A stretch of DNA of 23,385 bases from Comamonas sp. lk (GTDB lineage Bacteria > Pseudomonadota > Gammaproteobacteria > Burkholderiales > Burkholderiaceae_C): assembly GCA_945898105.1 (NCBI GenBank), contig CAMDHL010000004.1, positions 1-23,385 on the forward strand. The letters run 5' to 3'. The stretch's first letter is position 1; every line of letters starts with the position of its first letter. Below, in pieces: positions 1-8,925 of the stretch. The position numbers and the translations under genes were made by a program. A model generated the notes under the pieces. That model was not told the origin of the DNA. It saw nothing but the letters and a program-made list of their open reading frames with translations, and made no database searches.

Positions 1-15
1 CAGAGGAGACAAGAC

Positions 16-1491
16 ATGAAACGTTTTATCACCGCCATGGCGATTGGGACCTTGGCTTTCGCCGCCCAGGCTAACCCTTCAGGCACTTTCCGACAGGCCC
101 ACGAAGTGGGTTTTGGCAATGCCTCGGATGTGGACCCGATTTCCAAAGGCCGGGTGTTTGCCATCACCGAAAAAATCATGAATCGCCTGGTACGTCCCGG
201 CATGGACGGCAAGCCTGCACCCGATTTGGCGCTCAGTTGGTCGTCCAACGCAGCGGCTACCGAATGGACCTTCAAGCTGCGCGAAAACGTCAAGTTCCAC
301 AACGGCAAGGCCTTTACTTCGGCCGACGCCATGTATTCTTTAAAGCGCGTGCTGGACCCGAAAATTGCATCCCCAGCACGCGGCACCGTGTCCATGATTA
401 AAGAGGTGGAGGCGCCGGATGCCAAAACCCTCAAACTGATACTCACGACTCCGTTTGCCGATATGCCACTGGTATTGACGGACTACCGGCTGATGATGGT
501 CCCTGATGGTTCGGGCGACACCATCAAAAATACCGGTATAGGCACCGGCCCCTTCAAAATCGAAAAGCTTGACGCGCAAGGCACTACGGTACTGGTCGCC
601 AATAACGATTATTTTGACGGCCCACCCGGAGTGGCCAAGATGGAAATTATTGGTATCCCCGATGAGCAGGCCCGCTTTCAGGCCTTGATGGGCAAGCAAA
701 TTGATCTGATGCAAGGCATTACCCGCCAGCAGCGGCAGTTGCTTGAGCGCAGTGGTAGCTTCTCGCTCAATGACATTCCTACCGGCAACTGGCGCGGCAT
801 CGTTTTCCGTACCGATACCAAACCTTGGGACGATCCGCGCGTGCGCCGTGCGGTGCGCATGGCGGTGGACCGCAAAGGTATGGTGGACTTGGCCGCCGGT
901 GGCGCTGGTGTAATCGGATGTGATACCCCGGTCGGCCCTAAAGACCAGTACCGCTCCACCAAAACTTGCGCGCAAGATATTGCGGGCGCTAAAGCATTGT
1001 TGGCTGAGGCAGGCTACCCGAACGGCATTGACCTGGAACTACCGGTCAGCACTTTGCAGGACGTGTGGCCGGCCATGGCCGAGGCCTTCCAGCAGCAAGT
1101 AGCACCGGCTGGTTTCCGCGTGAAAATTTCACAAGTGCCCTCCGACGGTTACTTCAATGAAATCTGGATGAAGCGCCCGGTCAGCATGACCCGCTGGAAT
1201 GACCGCCCGGCAGACACCTCGCTTAATGAGGTCTACCGTAGCACCGCCAAGTGGAATGAAAGCTACTTCAAAGACGCAAAATTTGATGCCATTCTTGACG
1301 CTGCTCGTGCCGAACTCAATTTCGACAAGCGTCGCGCCAAGTACATTGAAGCGCAAGACTATCTGTGGGCCAACAGCGGCACCTTAGTCGGTTTCCATGC
1401 CACGGTCATTACCGCTACCACGGCCCGTGTGAAAAACTTTGACCTGGTGGAGAACATGGGTATCCGCTGGCACAAAATTACCGTGGACTAA
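16..1491 (+). CDS. ABC transporter substrate-binding protein, family 5 (DppA/OppA-like)
   Basis: Periplasmic solute receptor that delivers a ligand to the permease/ATPase genes just downstream. The 491-residue length is normal for the family. The N-terminus is a classical Sec signal peptide (Lys-Arg, hydrophobic core, AQA-N cleavage near residue 19) with no lipobox cysteine, so the mature protein is soluble rather than a lipoprotein. Family features are visible: an early RENVKFHNGK segment, a TGPFK segment in the middle, and a later GCDTPVGP...C stretch whose two cysteines probably form the disulfide common in dipeptide-type binding proteins. AGAGGAG-like bases lie 7 nt before the ATG and support the start. 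It is first in the operon, followed by an 80-nt gap, so it may be expressed above the permeases. Family 5 members bind peptides, opines, glutathione, nickel complexes or sugars, so the ligand cannot be assigned. Confidence 0.93.
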   Translation: MKRFITAMAIGTLAFAAQANPSGTFRQAHEVGFGNASDVDPISKGRVFAITEKIMNRLVRPGMDGKPAPDLALSWSSNAAATEWTFKLRENVKFHNGKAFTSADAMYSLKRVLDPKIASPARGTVSMIKEVEAPDAKTLKLILTTPFADMPLVLTDYRLMMVPDGSGDTIKNTGIGTGPFKIEKLDAQGTTVLVANNDYFDGPPGVAKMEIIGIPDEQARFQALMGKQIDLMQGITRQQRQLLERSGSFSLNDIPTGNWRGIVFRTDTKPWDDPRVRRAVRMAVDRKGMVDLAAGGAGVIGCDTPVGPKDQYRSTKTCAQDIAGAKALLAEAGYPNGIDLELPVSTLQDVWPAMAEAFQQQVAPAGFRVKISQVPSDGYFNEIWMKRPVSMTRWNDRPADTSLNEVYRSTAKWNESYFKDAKFDAILDAARAELNFDKRRAKYIEAQDYLWANSGTLVGFHATVITATTARVKNFDLVENMGIRWHKITVD

Positions 1492-1571
1492 GCCCACTGG
1501 CTGATTTGCCTACCCAACTTAGCGGAGCCTGCAAGTCCTAAGGGTCTGGCAGAGCTTTGGCTAGCCCGACC

Positions 1572-2531
1572 ATGTTCAAGCTTTTATTGCGCCGCATTTT
1601 GCTCGGTGGCCTCACCGTGGCCATCGTGTCGCTGATTATTTTCGGCGCTGTAGAAATGCTGCCGGGGGACGCCTGTACCGCGCTACTCAGGCAGGACGCG
1701 CAGGGCGACACCTTGCGCGTTTGTCGTGAGGAACTGGGCTTGGACAAACCGGCCACGGCGCGTTATCTGGATTGGATGGCCGGTGCCGTCAAGGGCGACT
1801 TCGGTCTTACCGCGCACCGGAACAAAAAGGTCAGTGAGCTGGTGGGCGATCGGCTTAAAAATTCTTTGCTACTGGGGCTGTGTGCACTGGCCCTTGGCGT
1901 GCCATTAGCTTTTGCTTTAGGCATTGCCGCGGCGCTTAAGCGCGACCGCTGGCTGGATTTAACGGTGTCCTCGCTCGCCATTGCTGCGATGACGATTCCA
2001 GAGTTCGTGTCCGCCACCCTATTGATTCTGGTTTTCAGCGGCTGGTTGGGTTGGTTGCCCGGCATCGTGACGGCCTCGGCCAATGCGCCGGTGTCCGCAT
2101 TTTTTCCTGAAATTATTTTGCCTGTCGTGGTGTTGGCGATGGTGATGACGGCGCATATTCTGCGCACCGTGCGCTCTAGCATGCTGGAGGTGCTTGATAG
2201 CGACTATGTGCGCATGGCCACGCTCAAAGGCGTACCGTATCGGCGTATGATTTTGCGCCACGTGCTGCCCAATGCTTTGTTGCCGGCCATTAATGTGGTG
2301 GCGTTGACCGTGGCCTGGTTGCTTGGCGGCGTGGTGGTCATCGAAACCGTGTTCAATTACCCGGGCCTGGGCCGCTTGATGGTCAGCGCAATTTCCGACC
2401 GCGACCTAGGCCTGGTGCAAGCGATTGCGCTTATCGTTTCCACCGTCTATGTGCTGGTAAACCTGAGTGCCGACATTCTCAGCTTGCTGGCTAATCCGCG
2501 TTTGCGTACCTCGATGGGACGCAGCCGTTAA
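1572..2531 (+). CDS. ABC transporter permease, DppB-type
   Basis: Inner-membrane subunit of the peptide/opine/nickel type importer. The 319-residue protein has a first membrane helix at about residues 9-30, the conserved EMLPGD segment just after it, a periplasmic loop, then a block of helices from about residue 97 on. The cytoplasmic EAA-type loop that contacts the ATPase is at about residues 211-235 (DYVRMATLKGVPYRRMI...LPNALLP). The FNYPGLGRL segment near residue 261 is a family signature. I place the start at the ATG at 1572 rather than an in-frame TTG at 1557, because MFKLLLRRIL is the usual DppB beginning. The Shine-Dalgarno sequence is weak. It pairs with the next gene, whose start is 4 nt after this stop. 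Confidence 0.93.
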   Translation: MFKLLLRRILLGGLTVAIVSLIIFGAVEMLPGDACTALLRQDAQGDTLRVCREELGLDKPATARYLDWMAGAVKGDFGLTAHRNKKVSELVGDRLKNSLLLGLCALALGVPLAFALGIAAALKRDRWLDLTVSSLAIAAMTIPEFVSATLLILVFSGWLGWLPGIVTASANAPVSAFFPEIILPVVVLAMVMTAHILRTVRSSMLEVLDSDYVRMATLKGVPYRRMILRHVLPNALLPAINVVALTVAWLLGGVVVIETVFNYPGLGRLMVSAISDRDLGLVQAIALIVSTVYVLVNLSADILSLLANPRLRTSMGRSR

Positions 2532-2535
2532 GACC

Positions 2536-3387
2536 ATGCGTGGCATATTGCACACTCTTAAAGAAGTGGCTGGACGGCCCTCGGGCGCCATTGGTTTGGC
2601 ACTGGTTTTGTTGCACATCGTCATTGCACTTTGCAGCCCTTGGGTGGTGCCCTACGATTTCAAAGCCATCAGCGCAATCGACATCCTCACACCGCCTGAT
2701 GGCAAGCACTGGTTCGGCACCGACCAGATGGGCCGCGATGTGCTGACGCGCACCTTGCTGGGCGGACGCGAGGCCATACTGGTTACCGCAATAGCGACGC
2801 CGCTAGCCGTTTTTTGGGGTGGCTTGCTGGGCATTTATTTGGGACTGGCTGGCGGCAGGCGCGACGACATCATCATGCGCGTGGTAGACGCATTTTTGTC
2901 GCTGCCCTGGATTTTGAAAATGCTGTTGCTCATCGTTACCTTCGGCAATGGTATTCATGTGTTGATTCCCACCTTAGCCTTTTTTTATGGGATTCCGGTG
3001 ATCCGCATTGCGCGGGCAGCCGCCCATACGGTAGTGGCGCGCGACTATGTGCTGGCGGCACGTGCCCGGGGTGAGAAGCGCATCACCATCATCCGGCGCG
3101 AATTGCTACCCAATGTTCTGGACGCGCTGATGGTCGAAGGCGCCATGCGCTGGTCTTGGATGTTGTTGGCTTTTAGTTCACTCTCTTTTTTGGGCTTTGG
3201 TGTGTCCCCTCCCACGCCGGATTGGGGCCTAATGGTGGCCGACTCGCGTACCTTTTTGCCCCTAGCGCCCTGGGCCGGTTTATTTCCTATTGTGTTCTTG
3301 AGCTCCCTGATTATTGGCATCAACATGCTTGCCGATGCACTGGCCAAGACCCTGGGCGTGGACCGTGCGCAAAAGGCCCCGATCTGA
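2536..3387 (+). CDS. ABC transporter permease, DppC-type
   Basis: Second inner-membrane subunit, which forms the transport channel with the DppB-type protein. The 283-residue protein has an N-terminal helix at about 18-38, then the family signature HWFGTDQMGRDVLTR at about 58-72, then the transmembrane domain. The ATPase-coupling EAA loop is at about 170-193 (DYVLAARARG...LLPN). A longer in-frame reading from 2467 exists, but it overlaps the dppB-type gene by 65 nt and adds sequence that family members lack. The ATG at 2536 lies 4 nt after the previous stop, consistent with translational coupling. The stop TGA at 3385-3387 is separated by one base from the ATPase start codon. Confidence 0.92.
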   Translation: MRGILHTLKEVAGRPSGAIGLALVLLHIVIALCSPWVVPYDFKAISAIDILTPPDGKHWFGTDQMGRDVLTRTLLGGREAILVTAIATPLAVFWGGLLGIYLGLAGGRRDDIIMRVVDAFLSLPWILKMLLLIVTFGNGIHVLIPTLAFFYGIPVIRIARAAAHTVVARDYVLAARARGEKRITIIRRELLPNVLDALMVEGAMRWSWMLLAFSSLSFLGFGVSPPTPDWGLMVADSRTFLPLAPWAGLFPIVFLSSLIIGINMLADALAKTLGVDRAQKAPI

Positions 3388-3388
3388 T

Positions 3389-5437
3389 ATGTCACAAGAG
3401 GCCATGATCGACATCCGCGACCTGAGCGTCGGCTTTAGTGGAAGTGACGGCCGGGCGCGTGCCGTGCTGCGCAATATTGATTTGCAGATTCAGGCCGGCC
3501 AAAGCGTTGGGCTGGTGGGCGAGAGCGGCTCGGGCAAGAGCACGCTAGCCTTAGCGGCAATGGGCTATCTAAAAACCGGCTTGTGCGTGTTTGGTGGCAG
3601 CGCATATTTTTGCGGCACCGACATGTTCAGCCTTGAAAGGCAACAGTTGCAAGCCTTGCGCGGCGGCAAGATTGCATTAATTCCGCAAAACTCTGGCCAA
3701 TCGCTTACCCCCACTATGCGCATTGGTGCACAAATGGCCGAAGCCCTGGCCTTGCATAGTGCGTTACCCGCCGCAGCCCATAGTCAGCGCAGTCTCGAAT
3801 TACTACATCGAGTGCGGCTGCCAGATCCGCAAGCGATATTGACGCGGTATCCACACGAACTTTCGGGCGGCCAGCAACAAAGGGTGGCGATTGCGATGGC
3901 GCTGGCCGGTGAACCTGCGGCCCTGCTGCTTGATGAACCGACCACCGGCTTGGATGTCACTACGCAAGCGCACATCCTGGAGTTGCTGCGCGAAATTAAT
4001 GCGCAAAGCGGCACAGCCATGGTCTATGTCAGCCACGATCTGGGCGCTATCGCCCGAGTCTGTGATCGTGTGGTCGTCTTGTACGCCGGTGAGGTGGTGG
4101 CCGATGGCAGCGCCCGCTCGGTTTTGCGTGCACCCGCCCATCCCTATGCCCATGGTTTGTTAGCGTCGATTCCGCGTCTATCTGATGCGCGCATGCCTTC
4201 CGCGCTGGACGGGTGTCCCCCCGCACCGGGTGACGCTGGCCCGGCCTGTGCTTTTGCGCCGCGATGTGCATTGGCAAGCGAACGCTGCCGCAACGAGCGA
4301 CCGCAACTGCGAGTTCTCACCCGTGGCGAGCAAGTGCGTTGTCACTTTGCAGAGCAAACCGCCACCATTACGCGCGCCGAATCGCGCCTAGCGCGTCCTG
4401 CTCAGCAAAGCCAGGTGCAGGCGCTGACCTTGGAAGAGCTAGGCGTCAGTTATGCGCTGCCCAAATGGTGGGAGCAGTTGCTAGGGCGCACGCATGCTGC
4501 CAGCCTTACGGTGCAGGATGTGACCCTTCAATTGGGACCCGGCGAAACCTTAGCACTGGTAGGGGAGTCGGGCAGTGGCAAGTCCACCATCCTGAAAGCG
4601 CTGGCCGGCCTGCTGGCACCTGCGCAGGGCCGCATTGCGTTTAGCAATGAAGCGCCACTGGGTGCCGAGGTCGAGCAGCGCAGCGCAGTGCAGTTGCGCA
4701 AAATCCAGTTAATCTTTCAGAATCCGGATGACAGCCTAAATCCGCGCCACACGGTGGCGCAAATTCTGGCCCATCCTTTGGAGTTGTATTTCAAGCTCAG
4801 AGGCGATGAGATCGTGCAGCGCTCCATCGCGTTACTCGAGCGCGTGCGCCTCGGCGCGCACTACATGGACCGCTTGCCCAGCCAGATGTCCGGTGGCGAA
4901 AAGCAGCGCGTGGCCATAGCCCGCGCGTTTGCAGCTGAACCGGATGTGGTCCTCTGCGACGAGGTGACTTCTGCTTTAGATGTGTCGGTACAAGCGGCGG
5001 TACTCGATTTGTTGGATGAACTGCGTGCCCAACGCGGCACTGCGTATTTGTTTGTGTCGCACGACCTGGCGGTGGTGCGTGCGCTAGCCCATCGCGTGGC
5101 GGTGCTGTATCAAGGCCGCTTGTGCGAGATCGGACCCGCGGCGTCTGTGTACGCGCAGCCTCTGCATCCCTACACGCGCGTGTTGCTAGGTGCGGTGCTG
5201 GAGCCGGATCCCGACCATGCGCCGCAACTATTGGCCGACGACTCGGTGGAATCCGCGCCTCCGGCTCAAGGTTGCCCCTTTCAGCGGCGTTGCCCGGTAC
5301 ACCAGGGTGAACGCTGTGACCGCGAAACGCCCTCCTGGCAGGACGCAGGACAGGGGCACCAGCTTCGTTGTCATATTCCGCTGATGCAGTTAAGCCAGGC
5401 CATACCAGTACCGACTGAGGTCAGCCATGTTGGATAG
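3389..5437 (+). CDS. Fused dipeptide-type ABC transporter ATPase (DppD-DppF in one chain)
   Basis: Cytoplasmic ATPase energising the importer. The single 682-residue chain carries two full nucleotide-binding domains. Domain 1 has Walker A GESGSGKS at 44-51, signature LSGGQQQR at about 158-165, Walker B LLLDEPTTGLD near 179-189 and switch His near 216. Domain 2 has Walker A near 392-399, signature MSGGEKQR near 500, Walker B with LCDEVTSALD near 520, and its own switch His in VSHDLAVV. Each domain ends in the oligopeptide-transporter tail with an HPY motif followed by a cysteine cluster (CAFAPRC...C and CPFQRRC...C), a region reported to hold an iron-sulfur cluster in some OppD/DppD proteins. 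Fused versions such as YejF and GsiA are known. The start is MSQEAMIDI at 3389; an upstream in-frame ATG at 3314 lies inside the permease gene. The 3' end overlaps the next gene by 11 nt. Confidence 0.93.
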   Translation: MSQEAMIDIRDLSVGFSGSDGRARAVLRNIDLQIQAGQSVGLVGESGSGKSTLALAAMGYLKTGLCVFGGSAYFCGTDMFSLERQQLQALRGGKIALIPQNSGQSLTPTMRIGAQMAEALALHSALPAAAHSQRSLELLHRVRLPDPQAILTRYPHELSGGQQQRVAIAMALAGEPAALLLDEPTTGLDVTTQAHILELLREINAQSGTAMVYVSHDLGAIARVCDRVVVLYAGEVVADGSARSVLRAPAHPYAHGLLASIPRLSDARMPSALDGCPPAPGDAGPACAFAPRCALASERCRNERPQLRVLTRGEQVRCHFAEQTATITRAESRLARPAQQSQVQALTLEELGVSYALPKWWEQLLGRTHAASLTVQDVTLQLGPGETLALVGESGSGKSTILKALAGLLAPAQGRIAFSNEAPLGAEVEQRSAVQLRKIQLIFQNPDDSLNPRHTVAQILAHPLELYFKLRGDEIVQRSIALLERVRLGAHYMDRLPSQMSGGEKQRVAIARAFAAEPDVVLCDEVTSALDVSVQAAVLDLLDELRAQRGTAYLFVSHDLAVVRALAHRVAVLYQGRLCEIGPAASVYAQPLHPYTRVLLGAVLEPDPDHAPQLLADDSVESAPPAQGCPFQRRCPVHQGERCDRETPSWQDAGQGHQLRCHIPLMQLSQAIPVPTEVSHVG

Positions 5438-6464
5438 CGATCCGCGCATACCGGCTGCTGCTTTGCAGCGATTTGGCACCGCAGCCATGCAGGCGATAGG
5501 CTGTGATGTGGCGATAGCCGCTGAAATTGCAGACCATCTGGTCGATGCGGATTTGTGCGGTGTGTATTCGCACGGCATCTTCCGGTTGGACTGGTATGCC
5601 GAGCGATTTGCCCTTGGTAAATTCAACCCGCAGGCCCACCCTGTATTGCGTCAGGCCGAAGGCGGCGGCGCGCTGATCGATGGCGGTAACAACCTGGGCA
5701 TGCCGGCCTTTCGCCTGGCAACCGACTACTTAATTGAACAGGCCCGCGCGCAGGGCGTGGCGGCGGTAGGCGTGGCCAATGTAGACCACACGGGCCGTGT
5801 TGGCGCGTACGTGCAGCGCGGCGCCCAAGCCGGTTGCCTCACCATCATGTTCGGCGGCGGGGCGCGCAAAGACTGGCGCCAGGTCGCGCCCTTTGGAGGG
5901 GCCCGTGGCATGCTGCCTACCAACCCCTTTGCCTTTGGCATACCCGGCGGTGACATGGGCCCGGTGGTCAGCGATTTCGCCACCGGCATGGCGTCCGGCG
6001 GCAAGGTCTATGCCGCCAAAATGGCCGGTCGTCCGCTTACGGCAGGGCTGTGTATTGATGCTCAGGGCCGCCCCACCACTGACCCAGAAGATTACTTTAA
6101 TGGCGGTGCCATCCTGCCCATGGCTGGGCCCAAGGGCTATGGCATGGCGCTGGTGGCTGAGTTGCTAGGCGAGGCCATACTGGGTCAGTCCATGGACGGG
6201 CTCAATTGGATTTGCATTGGCCTGGACCTGAGCCGTTTCCGTGGCCCCAGCGCCTATCGCCGCGCCGCGGAAGAATGTTTGGCCGAGTTGCGCGCCTGCC
6301 CCCCGGCGCCAGGTTTTGACCGCGTGGAAGTGCCCGGTGAACGCGAAGCGAGGCTGCGCATAGAACGCTTGGCCAGTGGCATCCCCATCCCACCCAAGAC
6401 CCTGGAGGGCTTGCGCGCCCTGGGGCTGCGTCTGGGTATTGGCGATACAGATTTAGCGTATTGA
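5427..6464 (+). CDS. Ldh2/malate-lactate dehydrogenase family NAD(P)H oxidoreductase
   Basis: 345-residue member of the type-2 malate/L-lactate dehydrogenase family (not the classical Rossmann type). Visible family marks are VDADLCGVYSHGIFR at about 39-53 with the SHG motif, GGNNLGMPA near 87-94, the catalytic-region HTGRVGAYV at 121-129 (His121), LPTNPFAFGIPG near 163-174, and GPKGYGM near 234-240. Known members reduce 2-oxo acids, ureidoglycolate, 3-dehydro-sugar acids, or cyclic imines and N-methyl-imines (DpkA type: delta1-piperideine-2-carboxylate reductase/N-methyl-L-amino acid dehydrogenase). The sequence alone does not separate these. The start at 5427 overlaps the ATPase end, with GAGG about 7 nt upstream. 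The position between importer and methyltransferase says it acts on the imported compound or a product of it. The DpkA-like option is inference. Confidence 0.88.
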   Translation: MLDSDPRIPAAALQRFGTAAMQAIGCDVAIAAEIADHLVDADLCGVYSHGIFRLDWYAERFALGKFNPQAHPVLRQAEGGGALIDGGNNLGMPAFRLATDYLIEQARAQGVAAVGVANVDHTGRVGAYVQRGAQAGCLTIMFGGGARKDWRQVAPFGGARGMLPTNPFAFGIPGGDMGPVVSDFATGMASGGKVYAAKMAGRPLTAGLCIDAQGRPTTDPEDYFNGGAILPMAGPKGYGMALVAELLGEAILGQSMDGLNWICIGLDLSRFRGPSAYRRAAEECLAELRACPPAPGFDRVEVPGEREARLRIERLASGIPIPPKTLEGLRALGLRLGIGDTDLAY

Positions 6465-6484
6465 AATTCGGCCCGGACACCACT

Positions 6485-8005
6485 ATGCAAACTGGCCGCC
6501 CCTCCCGCCGTCGCGAACGCGAGCCAGCCGCGGCGCCCCAGCGCATCGAGGCCATAGGCGGACGTTATGCGCCCTTGGATGCAGCATCAGTGCTGTCCAT
6601 CGAAGCTGCAGCTTTGGATATTTTGGCCGCGCTCGGCATGTCTGACGCTTCGCCGCATGCGGTTGCACTGGTGTGTGCTGCCGGGGGAACCTTCACACCC
6701 CAAGGTCGATTGTGCTTTCCTGCGCAATTAGTACAGCGCTGCTTGCGCGAATTGCCTAGCGAGTTGCTGCTGTGCGGGCGGGAAGCGCGCCATGATTTGC
6801 GATTGGGGGCTAGCCGCGTGCATGTGGGCTCCGGCGGCGCGGCGCCCATGGTGGTGGACTTGCAAACTGGCGCTTATCGCGATTCCACGCTGCGCGATTT
6901 GTACGATGCGGCGCGGATTGTGGACACGCTGGAGCATGTGCATTTTTTCTCACGCTCGCTGGTCGCGCGGGACATGCCCGATCCCCTATCACTAGAGATT
7001 AACACGGTGTTTGCCTGCCTGGCCGGCACTAGCAAGCATGTGTGTGTGTCCGCTTCCACGCCGGACCATGTGCGGCAAATTGCGCGCATGTGCTACCTGG
7101 TGGCGGGCTCCGAAGAGGCCTTCCGCGCACGCCCCTTTCTTTCGCTCAACATCAACCATGCGGTGCCGCCGCTTCGCCTGGATCCGGATGCCTGCGAAGT
7201 GTTGATTGCCGCGGTGCAGATGGGCATCCCCGCCATGGTCAATACTTTTGGCCAGATGGCAGCATCCAGCCCCGTGACGATTGCCGGTTGCGTGGCCCAA
7301 ACCATTGCCGAAACCCTGGCCGGCATGGTGCTCGGGTGGTTGGTGGACCCGCACGCCCGCCTCGTGTTCGGCCCGCGCCCGATGGTCACCGATTTACGCA
7401 CCGGCGCTATGTCCGGCGGTAGCGGTGAGCAAGCGTCCTTAACCGCCGCTTGTGTGCAAATGGCCCGGCATTTCAATTTGCCCAACTCCACGATAGCCGG
7501 TGCCACTGACAGCAAAATAGCCGATGCGCAGGCCGGGTATGAAAAAGCCCTGAACGTGACCCTGGCTGCACAAGCCGGTTGTAACTTCATCACACAGGCC
7601 TGCGGCATGCAGGCCAGTTTGATGGCCGCCTCTTTGGAGTCCTATCTGATCGACAACGACATGCTGGGTGCCATCCTTAAATCGCTCGCGCCGGTGCCGG
7701 TGGATGCATCCACACTGGCTTTGGAAAGCCTGCGCGCAGTAGTGCAGGGTGAGGGCCATTTTTTGGGCCAGCCGGATACGCTGGCACGTATGAACAGCGA
7801 TTTTGTCTATCCGCATTTGGCCGACAGGCGTTCGCCCGCCCAATGGGAGCAAGCCGGTGCACAGGACATGCGTACCGTGGCACGCCAACGCACGATGGAC
7901 TTGCTCGCCACTTATTTCCCGCGCCATTTAGACAGCGAAACCGAAGCCGGCTTACGCGCTGGTTGGGATATCCAGCTCACGCCGCAGGAGATGCACGCAC
8001 TATGA
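6485..8005 (+). CDS. MttB-superfamily (trimethylamine methyltransferase-like) protein, non-pyrrolysine
   Basis: 506-residue protein of the COG5598/MttB superfamily. Resemblance is strongest in the central and C-terminal TIM-barrel part: LVFGPRPMVTDLRTGAMSGG, then GATDSKIADAQAGYEKAL, then ACGMQASLMAASLESYLID. Characterised members move a methyl group from trimethylamine (pyrrolysine enzymes) or from glycine betaine, proline betaine or carnitine (non-pyrrolysine enzymes) to a corrinoid protein. The reading frame is continuous with no in-frame amber codon, so this is the non-pyrrolysine kind. No corrinoid protein or reductive activase gene lies in the window, so a classical corrinoid role is not shown. 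I chose the ATG at 6485; a TTG at 6461 overlapping the previous stop is an alternative. The first 25 or so residues are Arg-rich and look poorly conserved. The 3' end overlaps the next gene by ATGA. Confidence 0.87.
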   Translation: MQTGRPSRRREREPAAAPQRIEAIGGRYAPLDAASVLSIEAAALDILAALGMSDASPHAVALVCAAGGTFTPQGRLCFPAQLVQRCLRELPSELLLCGREARHDLRLGASRVHVGSGGAAPMVVDLQTGAYRDSTLRDLYDAARIVDTLEHVHFFSRSLVARDMPDPLSLEINTVFACLAGTSKHVCVSASTPDHVRQIARMCYLVAGSEEAFRARPFLSLNINHAVPPLRLDPDACEVLIAAVQMGIPAMVNTFGQMAASSPVTIAGCVAQTIAETLAGMVLGWLVDPHARLVFGPRPMVTDLRTGAMSGGSGEQASLTAACVQMARHFNLPNSTIAGATDSKIADAQAGYEKALNVTLAAQAGCNFITQACGMQASLMAASLESYLIDNDMLGAILKSLAPVPVDASTLALESLRAVVQGEGHFLGQPDTLARMNSDFVYPHLADRRSPAQWEQAGAQDMRTVARQRTMDLLATYFPRHLDSETEAGLRAGWDIQLTPQEMHAL

Positions 8006-8925
8006 AAATTGCAGTCATAGGCACTGGGGCGATGGGCTCGGTGTATGCCGCTTTGCTGGCCGATGCCGGCAATGAAGTCTGGGCGATTGATACCTGGGAC
8101 GCGCATGTACGCGCCATTGCACAAAAAGGTTTGCGCGTGGAAGGCGCAAGTGGTGAGCGCGTGGTGCAAGGTCTCCATAGTTCCAGCGATGTGGCCGACG
8201 CTGGTGCCTGCGATTTGTACATCATTGCCACCAAAGCCTCGGCAGTGGGTGCGGCAGCACAAGCTATTGCGCCCCTTATGCAGGCTTCATCCTTGGTGCT
8301 GACGATTCAAAACGGCTTGGGCTCGGGCCAGCGTATTGCGCACTATATGCCCACTGACAACGTATTGCTGGGCGTAGCCGATGGCTTCGGTGCCTCTATG
8401 AAAGGCCCCGGCCATGCGCACCACAATGCCATGAAGCTGATACGACTGGGCGAAATGAAGGGTGGGATGAGCGAGCGTTTGCGCCGCGTGGAACAGGTCT
8501 GGCAAGCCGCCGGATTCAAGGCCCAGGCCTTTGAAGACATTAACCAGTTGATCTGGGAAAAGTTTGTCTGCAACGTCACGTTTTCGGCTCCGTGTACCGT
8601 TTTTGATTGCACTGTAGGTGAACTCATGGCGCAGCCGCAATGGTGGGAAATTGCCACAGGTTGCACCCGCGAAGCATATGCCTGCGGCCTGGGCAAGGGC
8701 ATACATTTCGGCTTTGCTGACGTGCTGAAATATGTGACCCAATTCGGGCAGGGTATGCCACTGGCACGCCCGTCCATGCTGCTAGACCACCAGGCTCGGC
8801 GCGTGTCTGAAATTGATGCCATCAATGGCATGGTGCCGCTGCTGGGCCGCGAGCTGGGCATCCCCACCCCCTATAACGACACCATGGCCGCCGTGGTGCG
8901 CAAACGCGAGGAGGCATTTTTATGA
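8002..8925 (+). CDS. PanE/ApbA-family 2-dehydropantoate 2-reductase-like oxidoreductase
   Basis: 307-residue NADP-dependent 2-oxo acid reductase family protein. The N-terminal Rossmann domain starts at once with GTGAMGS at residues 7-13. Residues matching the ketopantoate reductase active site are present: Asn104 in IQNGLG, Lys187 in IWEKFVCN with Asn191, and Glu270 in SEIDAING. It should therefore be catalytically competent. In a catabolic operon behind an importer, the substrate is more likely a related 2-oxo or 2-hydroxy acid than ketopantoate for CoA biosynthesis, but this is inference. The ATG overlaps the methyltransferase stop in an ATGA, with CAGGAG about 11 nt upstream. The end overlaps the next gene the same way. 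A longer in-frame reading from 7843 is inside the previous gene and was not used. Confidence 0.9.
   Translation: MKIAVIGTGAMGSVYAALLADAGNEVWAIDTWDAHVRAIAQKGLRVEGASGERVVQGLHSSSDVADAGACDLYIIATKASAVGAAAQAIAPLMQASSLVLTIQNGLGSGQRIAHYMPTDNVLLGVADGFGASMKGPGHAHHNAMKLIRLGEMKGGMSERLRRVEQVWQAAGFKAQAFEDINQLIWEKFVCNVTFSAPCTVFDCTVGELMAQPQWWEIATGCTREAYACGLGKGIHFGFADVLKYVTQFGQGMPLARPSMLLDHQARRVSEIDAINGMVPLLGRELGIPTPYNDTMAAVVRKREEAFL

Noticed and set aside
1492..1571. Attenuating hairpin between the binding-protein and permease genes
   Set aside because: Only 4-5 bp arms (CTGC/GCAG) were found with a long loop; too weak to call.
6461..6484. TTG start for the MttB-like gene overlapping the previous stop
   Set aside because: No ribosome site before it and an ATG follows 24 nt later; kept only as an alternative.
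6485..8005. Pyrrolysine-containing trimethylamine methyltransferase
   Set aside because: There is no in-frame amber codon in the gene, and no pyl genes are in the window.
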